DNA of 20,086 nt from Patescibacteria group bacterium (GCA_018826645.1 JAHJZF010000009.1:1-20086); one strand, 5' to 3'; shown: positions 6,743 to 13,630, counted from the stretch's first letter. Translations and numbers: made by a program. Notes: generated by a model not told the origin, from the letters alone.

Positions 6743-7939
6743 CTAGTAGAGCATGCGTCCATCATCTCCTCGAAGACGCAGACCGTACTCGGCGAGCTTC
6801 TCTCTCACTTCCCCTAGGGACCTACTCCCGAAGTTGGTGATGTCCATGAGATCTTCTGGAGACTTCTGAACCAGATCCATAACGATCTGAATCTGGGCTC
6901 TCCGTAGGCAGTTACGCGGCCTCTCGGACAGACCCAGGGCCTCGATGGATAGATCTGTAGCCCTCCCCTTGTCACCATCCTGACCAGGACCCACAAAGGC
7001 GCATGCCAGTATGGCCTCTGACACTGTAGTGGAGAGCTTCTCCAACAGGGGGCTCAGCTGCTGGGCGCTCGCCTCAAACTTGAGCCCCTCCAAGAACAGG
7101 GTATGGCTGGAAATCCCCAAACGCCACATCCTATAGCGGGGATGTCTGAGCCGAGCCAGAGCTCGGGCCTCCATTTGACGGATACGTTCACGAGTGAGGT
7201 TGAACTTCTCGCTAACCTCACCGAGAGTCGCCATACCGTCCCCTGTGAGGCCAAAACGCATCTGGAGAACCCTGCGCTCCCTCTCAGGCAGAGATTCCAA
7301 AGCCTCATCGACGATGGAGATGACTCCGTCATCCCAAGAAGGGGCAACGAAGTTCCTCTCCCTCTCCGTGAAATGCCTGGTCACGTCGATCAGTAGATCC
7401 TCCCGCGATACCGGCGATTGACGAGCACCTCCACTAATGAGGTGGAGATACTCGAGCCACTCGCGCTCGAGATATGCACGAGATATGGACAGAATCTGTC
7501 CCCTCTCGCGCGGAAGCACCCTTTCTCCAAGGATCGCCTTCACCAGCCTCACATACCCGTGCCTCTCGGGAGGGGCAAAGGGGTTCCGAAGCAGAACGCA
7601 GGAAGTGGCAACCCCTTCCAGGAATGCCATCAATCCGTCCTTGTCAAGCCATGCACCGAGCGCTTCCGTGAGGGTAGGCACACGAGGGTCCTTCTGATCC
7701 TCCAGATCTTTATGTTCGCCCCCAACAGTCAACCGGGCGTAGGTCCGGAGAGCTCCGGCGAAATCCGGATGCCGAGGCCTCTCCCACGGGCCGTTCTTGA
7801 TGAATAGCCGAATATCGTTATAGATCGTGCCCGGGTCTACGCCCACAAGCTCGGCAATCTCTCGTTTGGAGATACCGAGCTCGTAGAGAGCCGAGATAAT
7901 CGGTAGGCGCGCTCTGCGCCACTGGTCATAGTCTCTCAC
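6743..7939 (-). CDS. Sigma-70 region 4 / RNA polymerase alpha-CTD fusion regulator
   Basis: A 398-aa DNA-binding protein with three recognisable parts. (1) Residues about 22-47, GISKREIAELVGVDPGTIYN, a helix-turn-helix. (2) Residues about 209-269, sigma-70 region 4: LPERERRVLQMRFGL, then LGEVSEKFNLTRERIRQMEA and ALARLRHP, near-canonical for the -35-recognition helix. (3) Residues about 330-390, an RNA polymerase alpha C-terminal domain: LGLSERPRNCLRRA, TNFGSRSLGEVREKL. Regions 1-3 of sigma, including the core-binding and melting region 2, are absent, so it is not a complete sigma factor. The frame extends to a TTG at 7996, but that codon lies near the -10 box; GTG at 7939 has a strong AAGGAG 6 nt upstream and is preferred. 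Clearly GC-richer than the housekeeping genes around it. Single gene with its own promoter and terminator. Role inferred: a promoter-architecture regulator touching -35 and UP-type DNA. Confidence 0.85.
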   Translation of the reverse strand: MRDYDQWRRARLPIISALYELGISKREIAELVGVDPGTIYNDIRLFIKNGPWERPRHPDFAGALRTYARLTVGGEHKDLEDQKDPRVPTLTEALGAWLDKDGLMAFLEGVATSCVLLRNPFAPPERHGYVRLVKAILGERVLPRERGQILSISRAYLEREWLEYLHLISGGARQSPVSREDLLIDVTRHFTERERNFVAPSWDDGVISIVDEALESLPERERRVLQMRFGLTGDGMATLGEVSEKFNLTRERIRQMEARALARLRHPRYRMWRLGISSHTLFLEGLKFEASAQQLSPLLEKLSTTVSEAILACAFVGPGQDGDKGRATDLSIEALGLSERPRNCLRRAQIQIVMDLVQKSPEDLMDITNFGSRSLGEVREKLAEYGLRLRGDDGRMLY

Positions 7940-7951
7940 GAGAGACTCCTT
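7930..7951 (-). promoter_or_regulatory. Shine-Dalgarno and start-codon hairpin of the fusion regulator
   Basis: AAGGAG (7946-7951) is 6 nt upstream of the GTG (7937-7939). AGTCTCT and AGAGACT (7930-7936, 7941-7947) form a perfect 7-bp stem whose 4-nt loop CGTG holds the start codon and whose 5' arm runs into the Shine-Dalgarno. This decides the GTG start and may control translation. Confidence 0.65.
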
Positions 7952-7987
7952 TCTCGAATAAATGTTCTGATGCTGTAAAGCATCAAT

Positions 7988-8016
7988 TTGATACAATATC
8001 TAGGCGATCAAGTCAA
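7988..8016 (-). promoter_or_regulatory. Promoter of the fusion regulator
   Basis: TTGACT (8011-8016), 17-nt spacer, TATCAA (7988-7993). Predicted start near 7981, giving a leader of about 40 nt that opens with a GATGC/GCATC hairpin (7970-7985). Confidence 0.5.
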
Positions 8017-8123
8017 TCCTAATGTGACCCCACGAGAACAGGAATTCGGTCGCAGGAAGCCTTGACCGCCCACAGATTCACCTACTATCCTTCACTCAAT
8101 TTTATACTCTTTAGCTGGTTTAT

Positions 8124-8185
8124 AAAAAAACAAACGACCCAAGGCTTCCTCTCCACCATGAAGGTGGAGGGGAAGACCAAGGGTC
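8124..8185 (-). terminator. Strong intrinsic terminator of the 219-aa gene
   Basis: A long stem running GACCC (8136) to GGGTC (8185), with core CTCCACC/GGTGGAG and several mismatches, is followed on the minus strand by GTTTGTTTTTTTATAAA. It lies just beyond the stop codon at 8192. Confidence 0.85.
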
Positions 8186-8191
8186 AGAGGT

Positions 8192-8851
8192 TCAGAAGGT
8201 GATCGGGGCCACGAACACGAACCAGTCGCCGGGATGGCAACTTGCCCCATGCTTCCTGACAGCCTGAAGTTGGGATTCGTAGCTCCAGTCCATCGGGTTC
8301 CCCGTCTTAGAAAGGAGGAAGATGAGAGCTCCCTTGCCGGGAACCTCGATTGGTTCCATCGCAATGAAAAGCTCCTTACCCAACTGCTGATCAAGGTAGC
8401 CGATACGCAGGAGTGGTCCAACCTCTGGAGGACACAATCGCCAGCCCTGCTCGCGAGCCCGTTTGTAGACCTCGAACAGGGTAGTTGGCTTCCGGAACCC
8501 GAGCTCCATCACCTGTACCCCAACAAGATCGAGCTTGAGTTCTTCTCCCCCTAGCGGGACAAACGACATCATGTCGATCATCGACATGGCGTCATCACCA
8601 ATCCTGACACCGTTGGCATCTTGTACTCTGGCGAGTACACCCTTGAGGGAATCGACATTCCGGTAGCGACCGAGGGTTACCCTCTTCAGACTCCGGAACT
8701 TGAGCGTTGGCCATGGGTCCTCCTTCCGGAGGAACCTCTTGAACGCCCCAAGCCAAGCAGGACCATCCGACCCTGCAAGCTTCTCGAAGAACGTCTTCAG
8801 CGGTCCGGCAGCTTCTGCCAGAGCGCTTTCGCCGAGCATGTATTCTGACAT
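8192..8851 (-). CDS. Uncharacterised 219-aa protein, GC-rich, CPR-type family
   Basis: No function recognised. The protein has an N-terminal region (1-50), then KRVTLGRYRNVDSLKGVLARVQ..., the segment SFVPLGGEELKLDLVGVQVMELGF, EVYKRAREQGWRLCPPEVGPLLRI and a C-terminal FIAMEPIEVPGKGALIFLL. The blocks 'TLGRYRNVD...L', 'ELGF....T..E.YKRA...G..LCP.EVGP.LR..Y' and 'L..AMEPI' fit, from memory, a multicopy family of hypothetical proteins in Patescibacteria; I could not check this. No signal peptide, membrane helix or nuclease motif is seen. The ATG at 8851 has AAGGAG 6 nt upstream. The gene stands alone with its own promoter, a structured leader of about 125 nt and a terminator. It is GC-rich like the neighbouring fusion regulator and the SPFH gene. 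Confidence 0.85.
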   Translation of the reverse strand: MSEYMLGESALAEAAGPLKTFFEKLAGSDGPAWLGAFKRFLRKEDPWPTLKFRSLKRVTLGRYRNVDSLKGVLARVQDANGVRIGDDAMSMIDMMSFVPLGGEELKLDLVGVQVMELGFRKPTTLFEVYKRAREQGWRLCPPEVGPLLRIGYLDQQLGKELFIAMEPIEVPGKGALIFLLSKTGNPMDWSYESQLQAVRKHGASCHPGDWFVFVAPITF

Positions 8852-8975
8852 GGTCAGCTCCTTTCTCTCCGTCCCATGACGGCTTATCCGTCATACCATA
8901 GGACAGCGTTTTATCCTCCATATACAAAAGAACAAAACGCTATCCTAAGATACCTTTAAAACAATTAAAGAACTT
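8845..8975 (-). promoter_or_regulatory. Structured 5' leader of the 219-aa gene
   Basis: From the predicted start near 8975 the leader holds CTTTAA/TTAAAG, then a 12-bp stem pairing GGATAGCGTTTT with AAAACGCTGTCC (one U-G pair) around a 21-nt loop containing GGAGG, then ATGACGG/CCGTCAT (loop ATAAG), then the Shine-Dalgarno AAGGAG (8858-8863), and finally CTGAC/GTCAG (8845-8857) over the start codon. No known riboswitch class is recognised. Confidence 0.55.
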
Positions 8976-8981
8976 GCGGGC

Positions 8982-9011
8982 AATATACCCATATATGATT
9001 GGATATGTCAA
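8982..9011 (-). promoter_or_regulatory. Promoter of the 219-aa gene
   Basis: Perfect TTGACA (9006-9011), 18-nt spacer, TATATT (8982-8987, 5 of 6). It lies 30 nt downstream of tRNA-Glu, so the gene is separately transcribed. Confidence 0.68.
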
Positions 9012-9040
9012 CTGCTCCCCAAACGAGAATTTTTAATTTG

Positions 9041-9112
9041 TGACCCCATGGGGAATCGAACCCCAGTTTCCGCCGTGAGAGGGCGATGTCCTAGCCGCTA
9101 GACGATGGGGCC
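9041..9112 (-). tRNA. tRNA-Glu (anticodon CTC)
   Basis: The minus strand folds as a cloverleaf: acceptor GGCCCCA/TGGGGTC (one G-T pair), D arm with CTAGCGGCTAG, anticodon stem TCGCC/GGCGG around loop CTCTCAC, and T arm CTGGGGTTCGATTCCCCA. Discriminator A; CCA is not encoded (CAA follows), so it must be added enzymatically. CTC decodes GAG. Confidence 0.95.
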
Positions 9113-9199
9113 CTCCTTTACTAAGTCTCCTAGGCTGAAGCTATGGACGACCAAGAACTACGGAAGGGCAAGCCTGCCGACAGACAGATTATTCCAAAT

Positions 9200-10837
9200 T
9201 TATTCTCCTATATCAATTCTGTCTGGGGGAATATTGTAATAATTAATCACAAACTGAGCGATTTCACGGAATGTGGGCACAATGGTCAACCCCGCCAATG
9301 GAGCTCCATATGGTTTATCAAGACGAACCAAAATAATGAATTTAGGGTCGTGGGCGGGAGCGAATCCGACAAAAGTATTAATAACATCGTCTGTATATTT
9401 ACCGCCATTCGGTCCTGGGACCTGTGCCGTACCAGTTTTACCTGCCACACTATAGCCCTCTATTTTGGCGATTCTCGCTTTGTCTACAGCCGAGACCATC
9501 ATGTCTATCGTCTGCTGACTGGCTTTCTTAGAAATAACCTTATCTATTTTTTGGGGCTTGTTTTCAACATTTATATACGGCCTCATCAAATTACCGCCAT
9601 TAGCTATGGCAGAAATCGCCATGATCAATCTAATAGGCGTGACAGAAATGCCCTGTCCAAAACTAGCAGTAGCATAATTAATATCTCGAACGTCTTGCTC
9701 TAAAGGCAATAAACTTCCGGTCACTTCTCCGGGAAGATCAATATCGGTTCTGTCTTTAAAACCAAATTTTCCTAAATATTCGTAAAATTTTTCATTTCCC
9801 AATTGCCTTTCGGCAAAAGCCGCTCCGGTATTCACCGAACGCTCAATGACATTAGTCATAGTGATAGTGCCATTGGCTTTTAGGTCCCAGTTTCTAATAG
9901 TGTGTCCGTTCAGAGTAAGCTCACCGGAATCGTAATAGGTCGTGTCTGGGGTTATGGCTCCGGCGTCTAGGGCCGAGGCCATAGTAATAACTTTAAAAAT
10001 AGAGCCTGGTTCATATACGGATTGAACAGCGGGATTAAGGAAGCTACTAATTTCTGCCTGACCATAATTATTAGGGTCAAAGCTAGGATAGCTCGCCATA
10101 GCTAGAATCTTGCCCGTATTCGGTTCTGCCACAATCACTGTACCCCCCACTCCGCGATAATCATCAATTAAATTCTTTAATATCGTTTCTGCTTGTGTCT
10201 GAATATTCACATCTATCGTTAATCTGACATCGCCCCCATGAAGAGGAGATTTAATAACATCTCCCTCCGACTCCCCCTCCACACCCCCGAGGCGTTGATT
10301 ATAGTAGCCCTCTACACCATATTGACCATTCCAAAAAAGTTCGTTAGTAGAGGCGTACCCAAGAATATGAGAACCCTTAACGCCAAGAGGATAAAACCTC
10401 GTTAAACCCTTTCCTGTATAGACTCCTTTCAATTCGGCAGATTCGATCTGCTCAACTTGTGAATCTTCAGGTTTTTTAATAAGGATTTCGTATGGATCGC
10501 CCTCCTTAGAGAGGATGGCGACCAATTCTTCATATGTTTTGTCTGGAATAAAAGAGTTTAGAAAAGTGGCTACGCCAGACAGGTCTTCAACATCGTTGGG
10601 GACGGCATAGATAATTGGATATTCACGATTGATAGCTGCCGGAACTCTCTCGCCATCTTTATCTGTAAAATAAATACTACCTCTCTTGGGAGTTAAAAAC
10701 CCGCCCATAGAATTAATAGCAGACGCTTCAGCACTATAACGATCTCCTTCACTTACCTGAATATCGTAAAATCTATAGCCCAGAAGACCATAGACTATAG
10801 CAAATGCTCCAATTAGTACTGTGATGCGAGCACCCAT
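9200..10837 (-). CDS. ftsI: FtsI-type penicillin-binding protein (class B transpeptidase)
   Basis: Septal peptidoglycan transpeptidase. The 545-aa protein has an N-terminal membrane anchor (about 5-24), a pedestal/dimerisation domain containing TPKRGSIY (the family's RGxI motif), and a transpeptidase domain with the three active-site motifs in order: SIFK (S279-K282), SVN (334-336) and KTGT (467-470). EPGSIFK and FGQGISVTP are typical of FtsI/PBP2. No PASTA domains are present. The ATG at 10837 overlaps the end of the FtsL-like gene by 25 nt. It ends the mraZ-rsmH-ftsL-ftsI cluster; murE, mraY and ftsW do not follow. Calling it FtsI rather than a generic class B PBP rests on this context. Confidence 0.93.
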   Translation of the reverse strand: MGARITVLIGAFAIVYGLLGYRFYDIQVSEGDRYSAEASAINSMGGFLTPKRGSIYFTDKDGERVPAAINREYPIIYAVPNDVEDLSGVATFLNSFIPDKTYEELVAILSKEGDPYEILIKKPEDSQVEQIESAELKGVYTGKGLTRFYPLGVKGSHILGYASTNELFWNGQYGVEGYYNQRLGGVEGESEGDVIKSPLHGGDVRLTIDVNIQTQAETILKNLIDDYRGVGGTVIVAEPNTGKILAMASYPSFDPNNYGQAEISSFLNPAVQSVYEPGSIFKVITMASALDAGAITPDTTYYDSGELTLNGHTIRNWDLKANGTITMTNVIERSVNTGAAFAERQLGNEKFYEYLGKFGFKDRTDIDLPGEVTGSLLPLEQDVRDINYATASFGQGISVTPIRLIMAISAIANGGNLMRPYINVENKPQKIDKVISKKASQQTIDMMVSAVDKARIAKIEGYSVAGKTGTAQVPGPNGGKYTDDVINTFVGFAPAHDPKFIILVRLDKPYGAPLAGLTIVPTFREIAQFVINYYNIPPDRIDIGE

Positions 10838-11106
10838 CCTGGATTTTTATCTTTAACTAATCCCATCTCGCTCGCAAACCTTTCTAAACTTTCTACGTTA
10901 GTCATTTCAAAATATTGATTTTTAAGTTCTGCATTTTCTACCTTCATTGATTCTAGGGAAACTCTAGTTTTTTCTAGGTCATGTTTTGCACTGACCAGAC
11001 TAACATAACTGACAACCACCATCGCTACCATTGTCACCACTCCCGCACCACACAGAATAATAGTTCTTTTTATGTCTTTATCTCTATTTGGCCTTACTAT
11101 TGTCAT
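10813..11106 (-). CDS. ftsL: FtsL-like septum protein
   Basis: Small bitopic division protein expected to bridge the early and late divisome with FtsB/FtsQ. The 97 aa comprise a short basic cytoplasmic tail (1-14, RPNRDKDIKR), one membrane helix (about 15-38) and an extracytoplasmic coiled coil (about 39-72, KHDLEKTRVSLESMKVENAE) ending SLERFASEMGLVKDKNPGWV. The C-terminal 'ErfAsemGLvk' segment is characteristic of FtsL/DivIC proteins. Sequence is otherwise poorly conserved, so the name depends on position between rsmH (ATGA overlap of 4 nt) and ftsI (25-nt overlap). Confidence 0.82.
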   Translation of the reverse strand: MTIVRPNRDKDIKRTIILCGAGVVTMVAMVVVSYVSLVSAKHDLEKTRVSLESMKVENAELKNQYFEMTNVESLERFASEMGLVKDKNPGWVLASQY

Positions 11107-11990
11107 GTTAATTCTATTGTTCTTAATTTAGCGCTGCGACTTCTTGGATTTATTTTGATTTCTTCGTCTCTTGGTTTAATAACTTTTTTATTTACCAATA
11201 TCCCTTCACCTCGTTCAGCTAAGTCTTTAAAGAAGTGCTTGACCATTGCATCCTCTTTGGAGTGATACGTGATGATGGCTGCTCTTCCTCCTGGCTTTAG
11301 GGTCTCGGCTAAGCTTCCGAGAATTCTTCCCAGATTCTCAAGTTCTCTATTCGCGTATATGCGGAATGCCATAAAGGTTCTGGTAGCTGGGTCAATCCTC
11401 CCGTTCTCATATCCTTTTGGCACGGCTTCTCTGACGACCCTAGCCAAATCATGATTAGTCAAAATTGAAGTAACTTTCCTCTGACGAACTATTGCCTTAG
11501 CTATACGTCCGGCATATCTCTCATCACTCAAGTCTTTAATGATTTCCGCGATCTGCTTTTCTCCAAGAGTGGGCAATATTTCATAGATTGGCACATCGGT
11601 GTCGCTGTAGGTCATGATGAGTGGCTCCTCCCTACCCCTAAAAGAGAACCCCTTTCCCGCTCCAAGTTGATCAGAAGAGAACCCAAGATCAACCAGCAGT
11701 CCATCGACCCTACCCAAATCCTCTTTCTCAAGTACGTCTTGAAGGTCGGCATAATTACTGCAGACAAGAATCATCTTTTCTAAATCAAGCTTCTCTTCAT
11801 CAATAGCCTGGCGTAATTCCTTTAGCCTCTCCTTATCCCAATCCATTCCTAGAAAAACGCCCCCAGGAGACAAACGTCTTGCGATCGGAATTCCGTGACC
11901 TCCTCCACCGACAGTGGCATCTATCATTGTCTGCCCTTCTGATGGGCTCAGCATTTCTAGAACCTCATTTAAAAGAACTGGAACGTGCAT
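11103..11990 (-). CDS. rsmH: 16S rRNA (cytosine-1402-N4)-methyltransferase RsmH
   Basis: SAM-dependent enzyme adding the N4 methyl to C1402 in the decoding centre (formerly MraW). The 295-aa protein shows HVPVLLNEVLEML at the start, the SAM loop DATVGGGGHG (24-33), LVDLGFSSDQL, GKGFSFRGREEPLIM, FMAFRIYANRELENL, ITYHSKEDAMVKHFF (family ISFHSLEDRivK) and NPRSRSAKLR near the end. Length is typical. It starts 2 nt after the mraZ stop; GGGGAT is a possible weak Shine-Dalgarno within mraZ. The conserved mraZ-rsmH-ftsL-ftsI order makes the assignment secure. Confidence 0.97.
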   Translation of the reverse strand: MHVPVLLNEVLEMLSPSEGQTMIDATVGGGGHGIPIARRLSPGGVFLGMDWDKERLKELRQAIDEEKLDLEKMILVCSNYADLQDVLEKEDLGRVDGLLVDLGFSSDQLGAGKGFSFRGREEPLIMTYSDTDVPIYEILPTLGEKQIAEIIKDLSDERYAGRIAKAIVRQRKVTSILTNHDLARVVREAVPKGYENGRIDPATRTFMAFRIYANRELENLGRILGSLAETLKPGGRAAIITYHSKEDAMVKHFFKDLAERGEGILVNKKVIKPRDEEIKINPRSRSAKLRTIELT

Positions 11991-11992
11991 CT

Positions 11993-12424
11993 TTATATCC
12001 CCAGATCGGCCATTTTTTCCGCAATCTCTTCTGAGGATCCTTCCGTCTTGGCTTTATACTGCTGCCAAGAAGCTTCATCCCAAACCTCCATTCGGTTATA
12101 AACTCCAATGACTTTGGCGGACTTCTTAAGCCCGGCATAGACTCTCAAATAATCGGGAATTAAGACTCTTCCTTGCGAATCAAGTTTTACGTCAGAAGCG
12201 CCCGAAAGCATAAGCCTTACAAAAGCGCGTGAATTTGCTTGCGACAGAGGGAGAGCAACAAGTTTTTCCGCTAACGTCTCCCAGTCTTTTTTAGTGAATA
12301 TGAATAAACAATGGTCTAATCCCCTTGTGATAATGGCTCCACCAGACACTTCTTTTCTAAACTTGGCTGGCACTGCCACTCTGCCTTTTTCGTCTATATT
12401 GTGCTGATATTCTCCAATAAACAT
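11993..12424 (-). CDS. mraZ: Transcriptional regulator MraZ
   Basis: AbrB-fold DNA-binding ring protein that regulates its own division/cell-wall operon. The 143-aa product starts MFIGEYQHNIDEKGRVAVPA, the canonical first half, and contains the second copy of the fold at SGASDVKLDSQGRVLIPDYL. An in-frame GTG four codons upstream gives a longer ORF, but the family starts at MFIGEY, so ATG 12424 is chosen. The upstream region contains GTGGGGA and GTGGATA repeats with about 10-nt periodicity, resembling MraZ boxes, so autoregulation is likely. Confidence 0.95.
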   Translation of the reverse strand: MFIGEYQHNIDEKGRVAVPAKFRKEVSGGAIITRGLDHCLFIFTKKDWETLAEKLVALPLSQANSRAFVRLMLSGASDVKLDSQGRVLIPDYLRVYAGLKKSAKVIGVYNRMEVWDEASWQQYKAKTEGSSEEIAEKMADLGI

Positions 12425-12444
12425 GATGTTATGCACACTTTGAT

Positions 12445-12533
12445 GGGGTTATCCACACAATTATCCACTTTTCCCCACTTGTTTTGTAGTGTATTCCACA
12501 AACCCACACTAAGCAACAATTATCTGTGGATAC
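12445..12533. promoter_or_regulatory. MraZ-box-like repeats overlapping DnaA-box-like sites
   Basis: On the minus strand the mraZ leader reads TGGGGAAAAG, TGGATAATTG and TGTGGATAAC in succession, which fits the known MraZ box (TGGGN repeats spaced by 10 nt). On the plus strand the same bases contain a perfect DnaA box TTATCCACA (12449-12457), TTATCCACT (12461-12469, 8 of 9) and, inverted, TGTGGATAC (12525-12533, 8 of 9). Which protein binds cannot be decided by sight. Confidence 0.55.
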
Positions 12534-12565
12534 ACAAAGCCACCCATAATGGGTGGCTTTGTGTA
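12531..12565 (-). terminator. Terminator of rplJ-rplL
   Basis: TACACAAAGCCACCC and GGGTGGCTTTGTGTA form a perfect 15-bp stem with loop ATAAT. On the minus strand it starts 20 nt after the rplL stop. The arm itself supplies TTTGTGTA rather than a clean U tract, so termination may be partial. Confidence 0.75.
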
Positions 12566-12585
12566 TAAAACGTTATTTTCTTGTT

Positions 12586-13059
12586 TTATTGAAGTTCGGC
12601 TGTGGCACCGGCCTCTTCGAGCTTCTTCTTCATCTCTTCGGCCTCCTCTTTCTTAACTCCTTCCTTAACTACTTGAGGAGCTCCTTCAACTAAGTCTTTA
12701 GATTCCTTAAGACCAAGGCCTGTGATTTCACGGACGGCTTTGATGGCGTTGATCTTCTGTTCACCAGCAGATTTAAGCACGACATTAAATTCGGTCTTCT
12801 CTTCCCCTGCTATAGCAGTGGCGGCGGCTGGAGCAGCTGCACTTACGCCAAATTTCTTTTCAAGAACTTTGATTAACTCGGCTAACTGCATCACGTTCAT
12901 CACTTCGAGTTTCTCAATTAAATCTTTAAATTCGGCTGGAACCTCAAACTCTTCGGCTTGAGCCAAAGGCTCATCAGCCTTAGGCTGAGGTTTTTCTTCT
13001 TTGACTTCTTCTACAGGGACCTCCTCTTGCACTTCTTCTTTTTTATCTTCGTCTGCCAT
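12586..13059 (-). CDS. rplL: 50S ribosomal protein L7/L12 with long acidic N-terminal extension
   Basis: Stalk protein that recruits translational GTPases. The last ~110 residues are standard L12: dimerisation helices (DLIEKLEVMNVMQLAELIKV), an Ala-rich hinge (SAAAPAAATAIAG) and the C-terminal domain (KINAIKAVREITGLGLKESK). Before this lies an unusual segment of about 45 residues rich in Glu, Lys, Pro and Val (MADEDKKEEVQEEVPVEEVK). Length 157 aa against about 120-130 in most bacteria. The ATG at 13059 follows the rplJ stop by 27 nt with no Shine-Dalgarno; no internal Met lies near the normal family start, which supports the extension being real. Confidence 0.95.
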   Translation of the reverse strand: MADEDKKEEVQEEVPVEEVKEEKPQPKADEPLAQAEEFEVPAEFKDLIEKLEVMNVMQLAELIKVLEKKFGVSAAAPAAATAIAGEEKTEFNVVLKSAGEQKINAIKAVREITGLGLKESKDLVEGAPQVVKEGVKKEEAEEMKKKLEEAGATAELQ

Positions 13060-13086
13060 TTTAATTAATAAATCTTATTTTCGACC

Positions 13087-13578
13087 TTAAGTTTGTTTTG
13101 ATTTTTCACTCAGAATATACAGGAGTGACCTAATCGGGGCTGCGATAGTTCCAACAACCTGACCCAAAAGAATTTCTCTTGGAGGCAGACTGCCTATCGC
13201 ATTTATAGTTTCTCCATTAATCTCTTCTTTCTTTTCTAGGTCGTATGCCCCGAGGAGTTTAAAATCCTCGTGCCCTTTCGCAAATCTGTATAGGGAGCCA
13301 GCTGTCTCTGATAGCTCTCCTTCGACAAAAATTGTACCCACCTGTCCATCAAACTGAAGCGGGTCGTAGTTTATCTTCTTTTCTTTAAAAATGACTCCTA
13401 AGAGGCGTTTTTTGATAATGCTCAACTTCCCACTCATTCCCCTAAGCTCAGCACGAAGACTATTAATATCGGTAACATTCGTACCGCTAAAGTCGGCGAA
13501 AATAAGGGCCTTGGACTTATCTATATCGCCGGAACCCGCTGCTACTACTTCTTTCTTTTTGTTTTTTGTTATTGCCAT
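13087..13578 (-). CDS. rplJ: 50S ribosomal protein L10
   Basis: Base of the L7/L12 stalk. The 163-aa protein has ALIFADFSGTNVTDINSLRA and KLSIIKKRLLGVIFKEK, the rRNA-binding N-terminal domain, and a C-terminal helix (IRSLLYILSEKSK) for L12 dimers. The frame runs on upstream to 13650, but the extra 24 residues include PACRQAG, translated from the palindromic repeat at 13592-13611, and lie in the leader; ATG 13578 (MAITKNKKKEVV) is the true start. First gene of rplJ-rplL, behind an L10-type leader with an attenuator. No Shine-Dalgarno is evident between repeat and start. Confidence 0.95.
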   Translation of the reverse strand: MAITKNKKKEVVAAGSGDIDKSKALIFADFSGTNVTDINSLRAELRGMSGKLSIIKKRLLGVIFKEKKINYDPLQFDGQVGTIFVEGELSETAGSLYRFAKGHEDFKLLGAYDLEKKEEINGETINAIGSLPPREILLGQVVGTIAAPIRSLLYILSEKSKQT

Positions 13579-13591
13579 AAAAATGAAAAAC

Positions 13592-13611
13592 CCTGCCTGC
13601 CGGCAGGCAGG
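13592..13611. repeat. Perfect 20-bp palindrome (PACRQAG-type repeat)
   Basis: CCTGCCTGCCGGCAGGCAGG is a perfect palindrome. I associate it with many Parcubacteria genomes, where it often appears as PACRQAG in wrongly extended ORFs, as it does here. It lies 13 nt upstream of the rplJ start, and on the minus strand is followed by GTTTTTCATTTTT, so it could behave as a terminator. Confidence 0.85.
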
Positions 13612-13630
13612 TGCGAACCGCGTTCTATTT

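Noticed and set aside
7940..7996. TTG start at 7996 for the fusion regulator
   Set aside because: The TTG overlaps the predicted -10 region, and the GTG at 7939 has a well-placed AAGGAG.
9113..9199. Degenerate PACRQAG-like palindrome (CCTGCCGACAGACAG) and other repeat-like text between ftsI and tRNA-Glu
   Set aside because: Too imperfect to call as a repeat copy from this window alone; no gene or clear promoter is seen in this 87-nt stretch.
9143..9703. Plus-strand 186-aa ORF opposite ftsI
   Set aside because: It is antisense to the well-supported penicillin-binding protein and has no recognisable motif.
12445..12533. Chromosomal replication origin at the DnaA-box cluster
   Set aside because: Only three boxes, no dnaA or dnaN nearby, no clear AT-rich unwinding element, and no change in gene strand across the site; better treated as a regulatory region.
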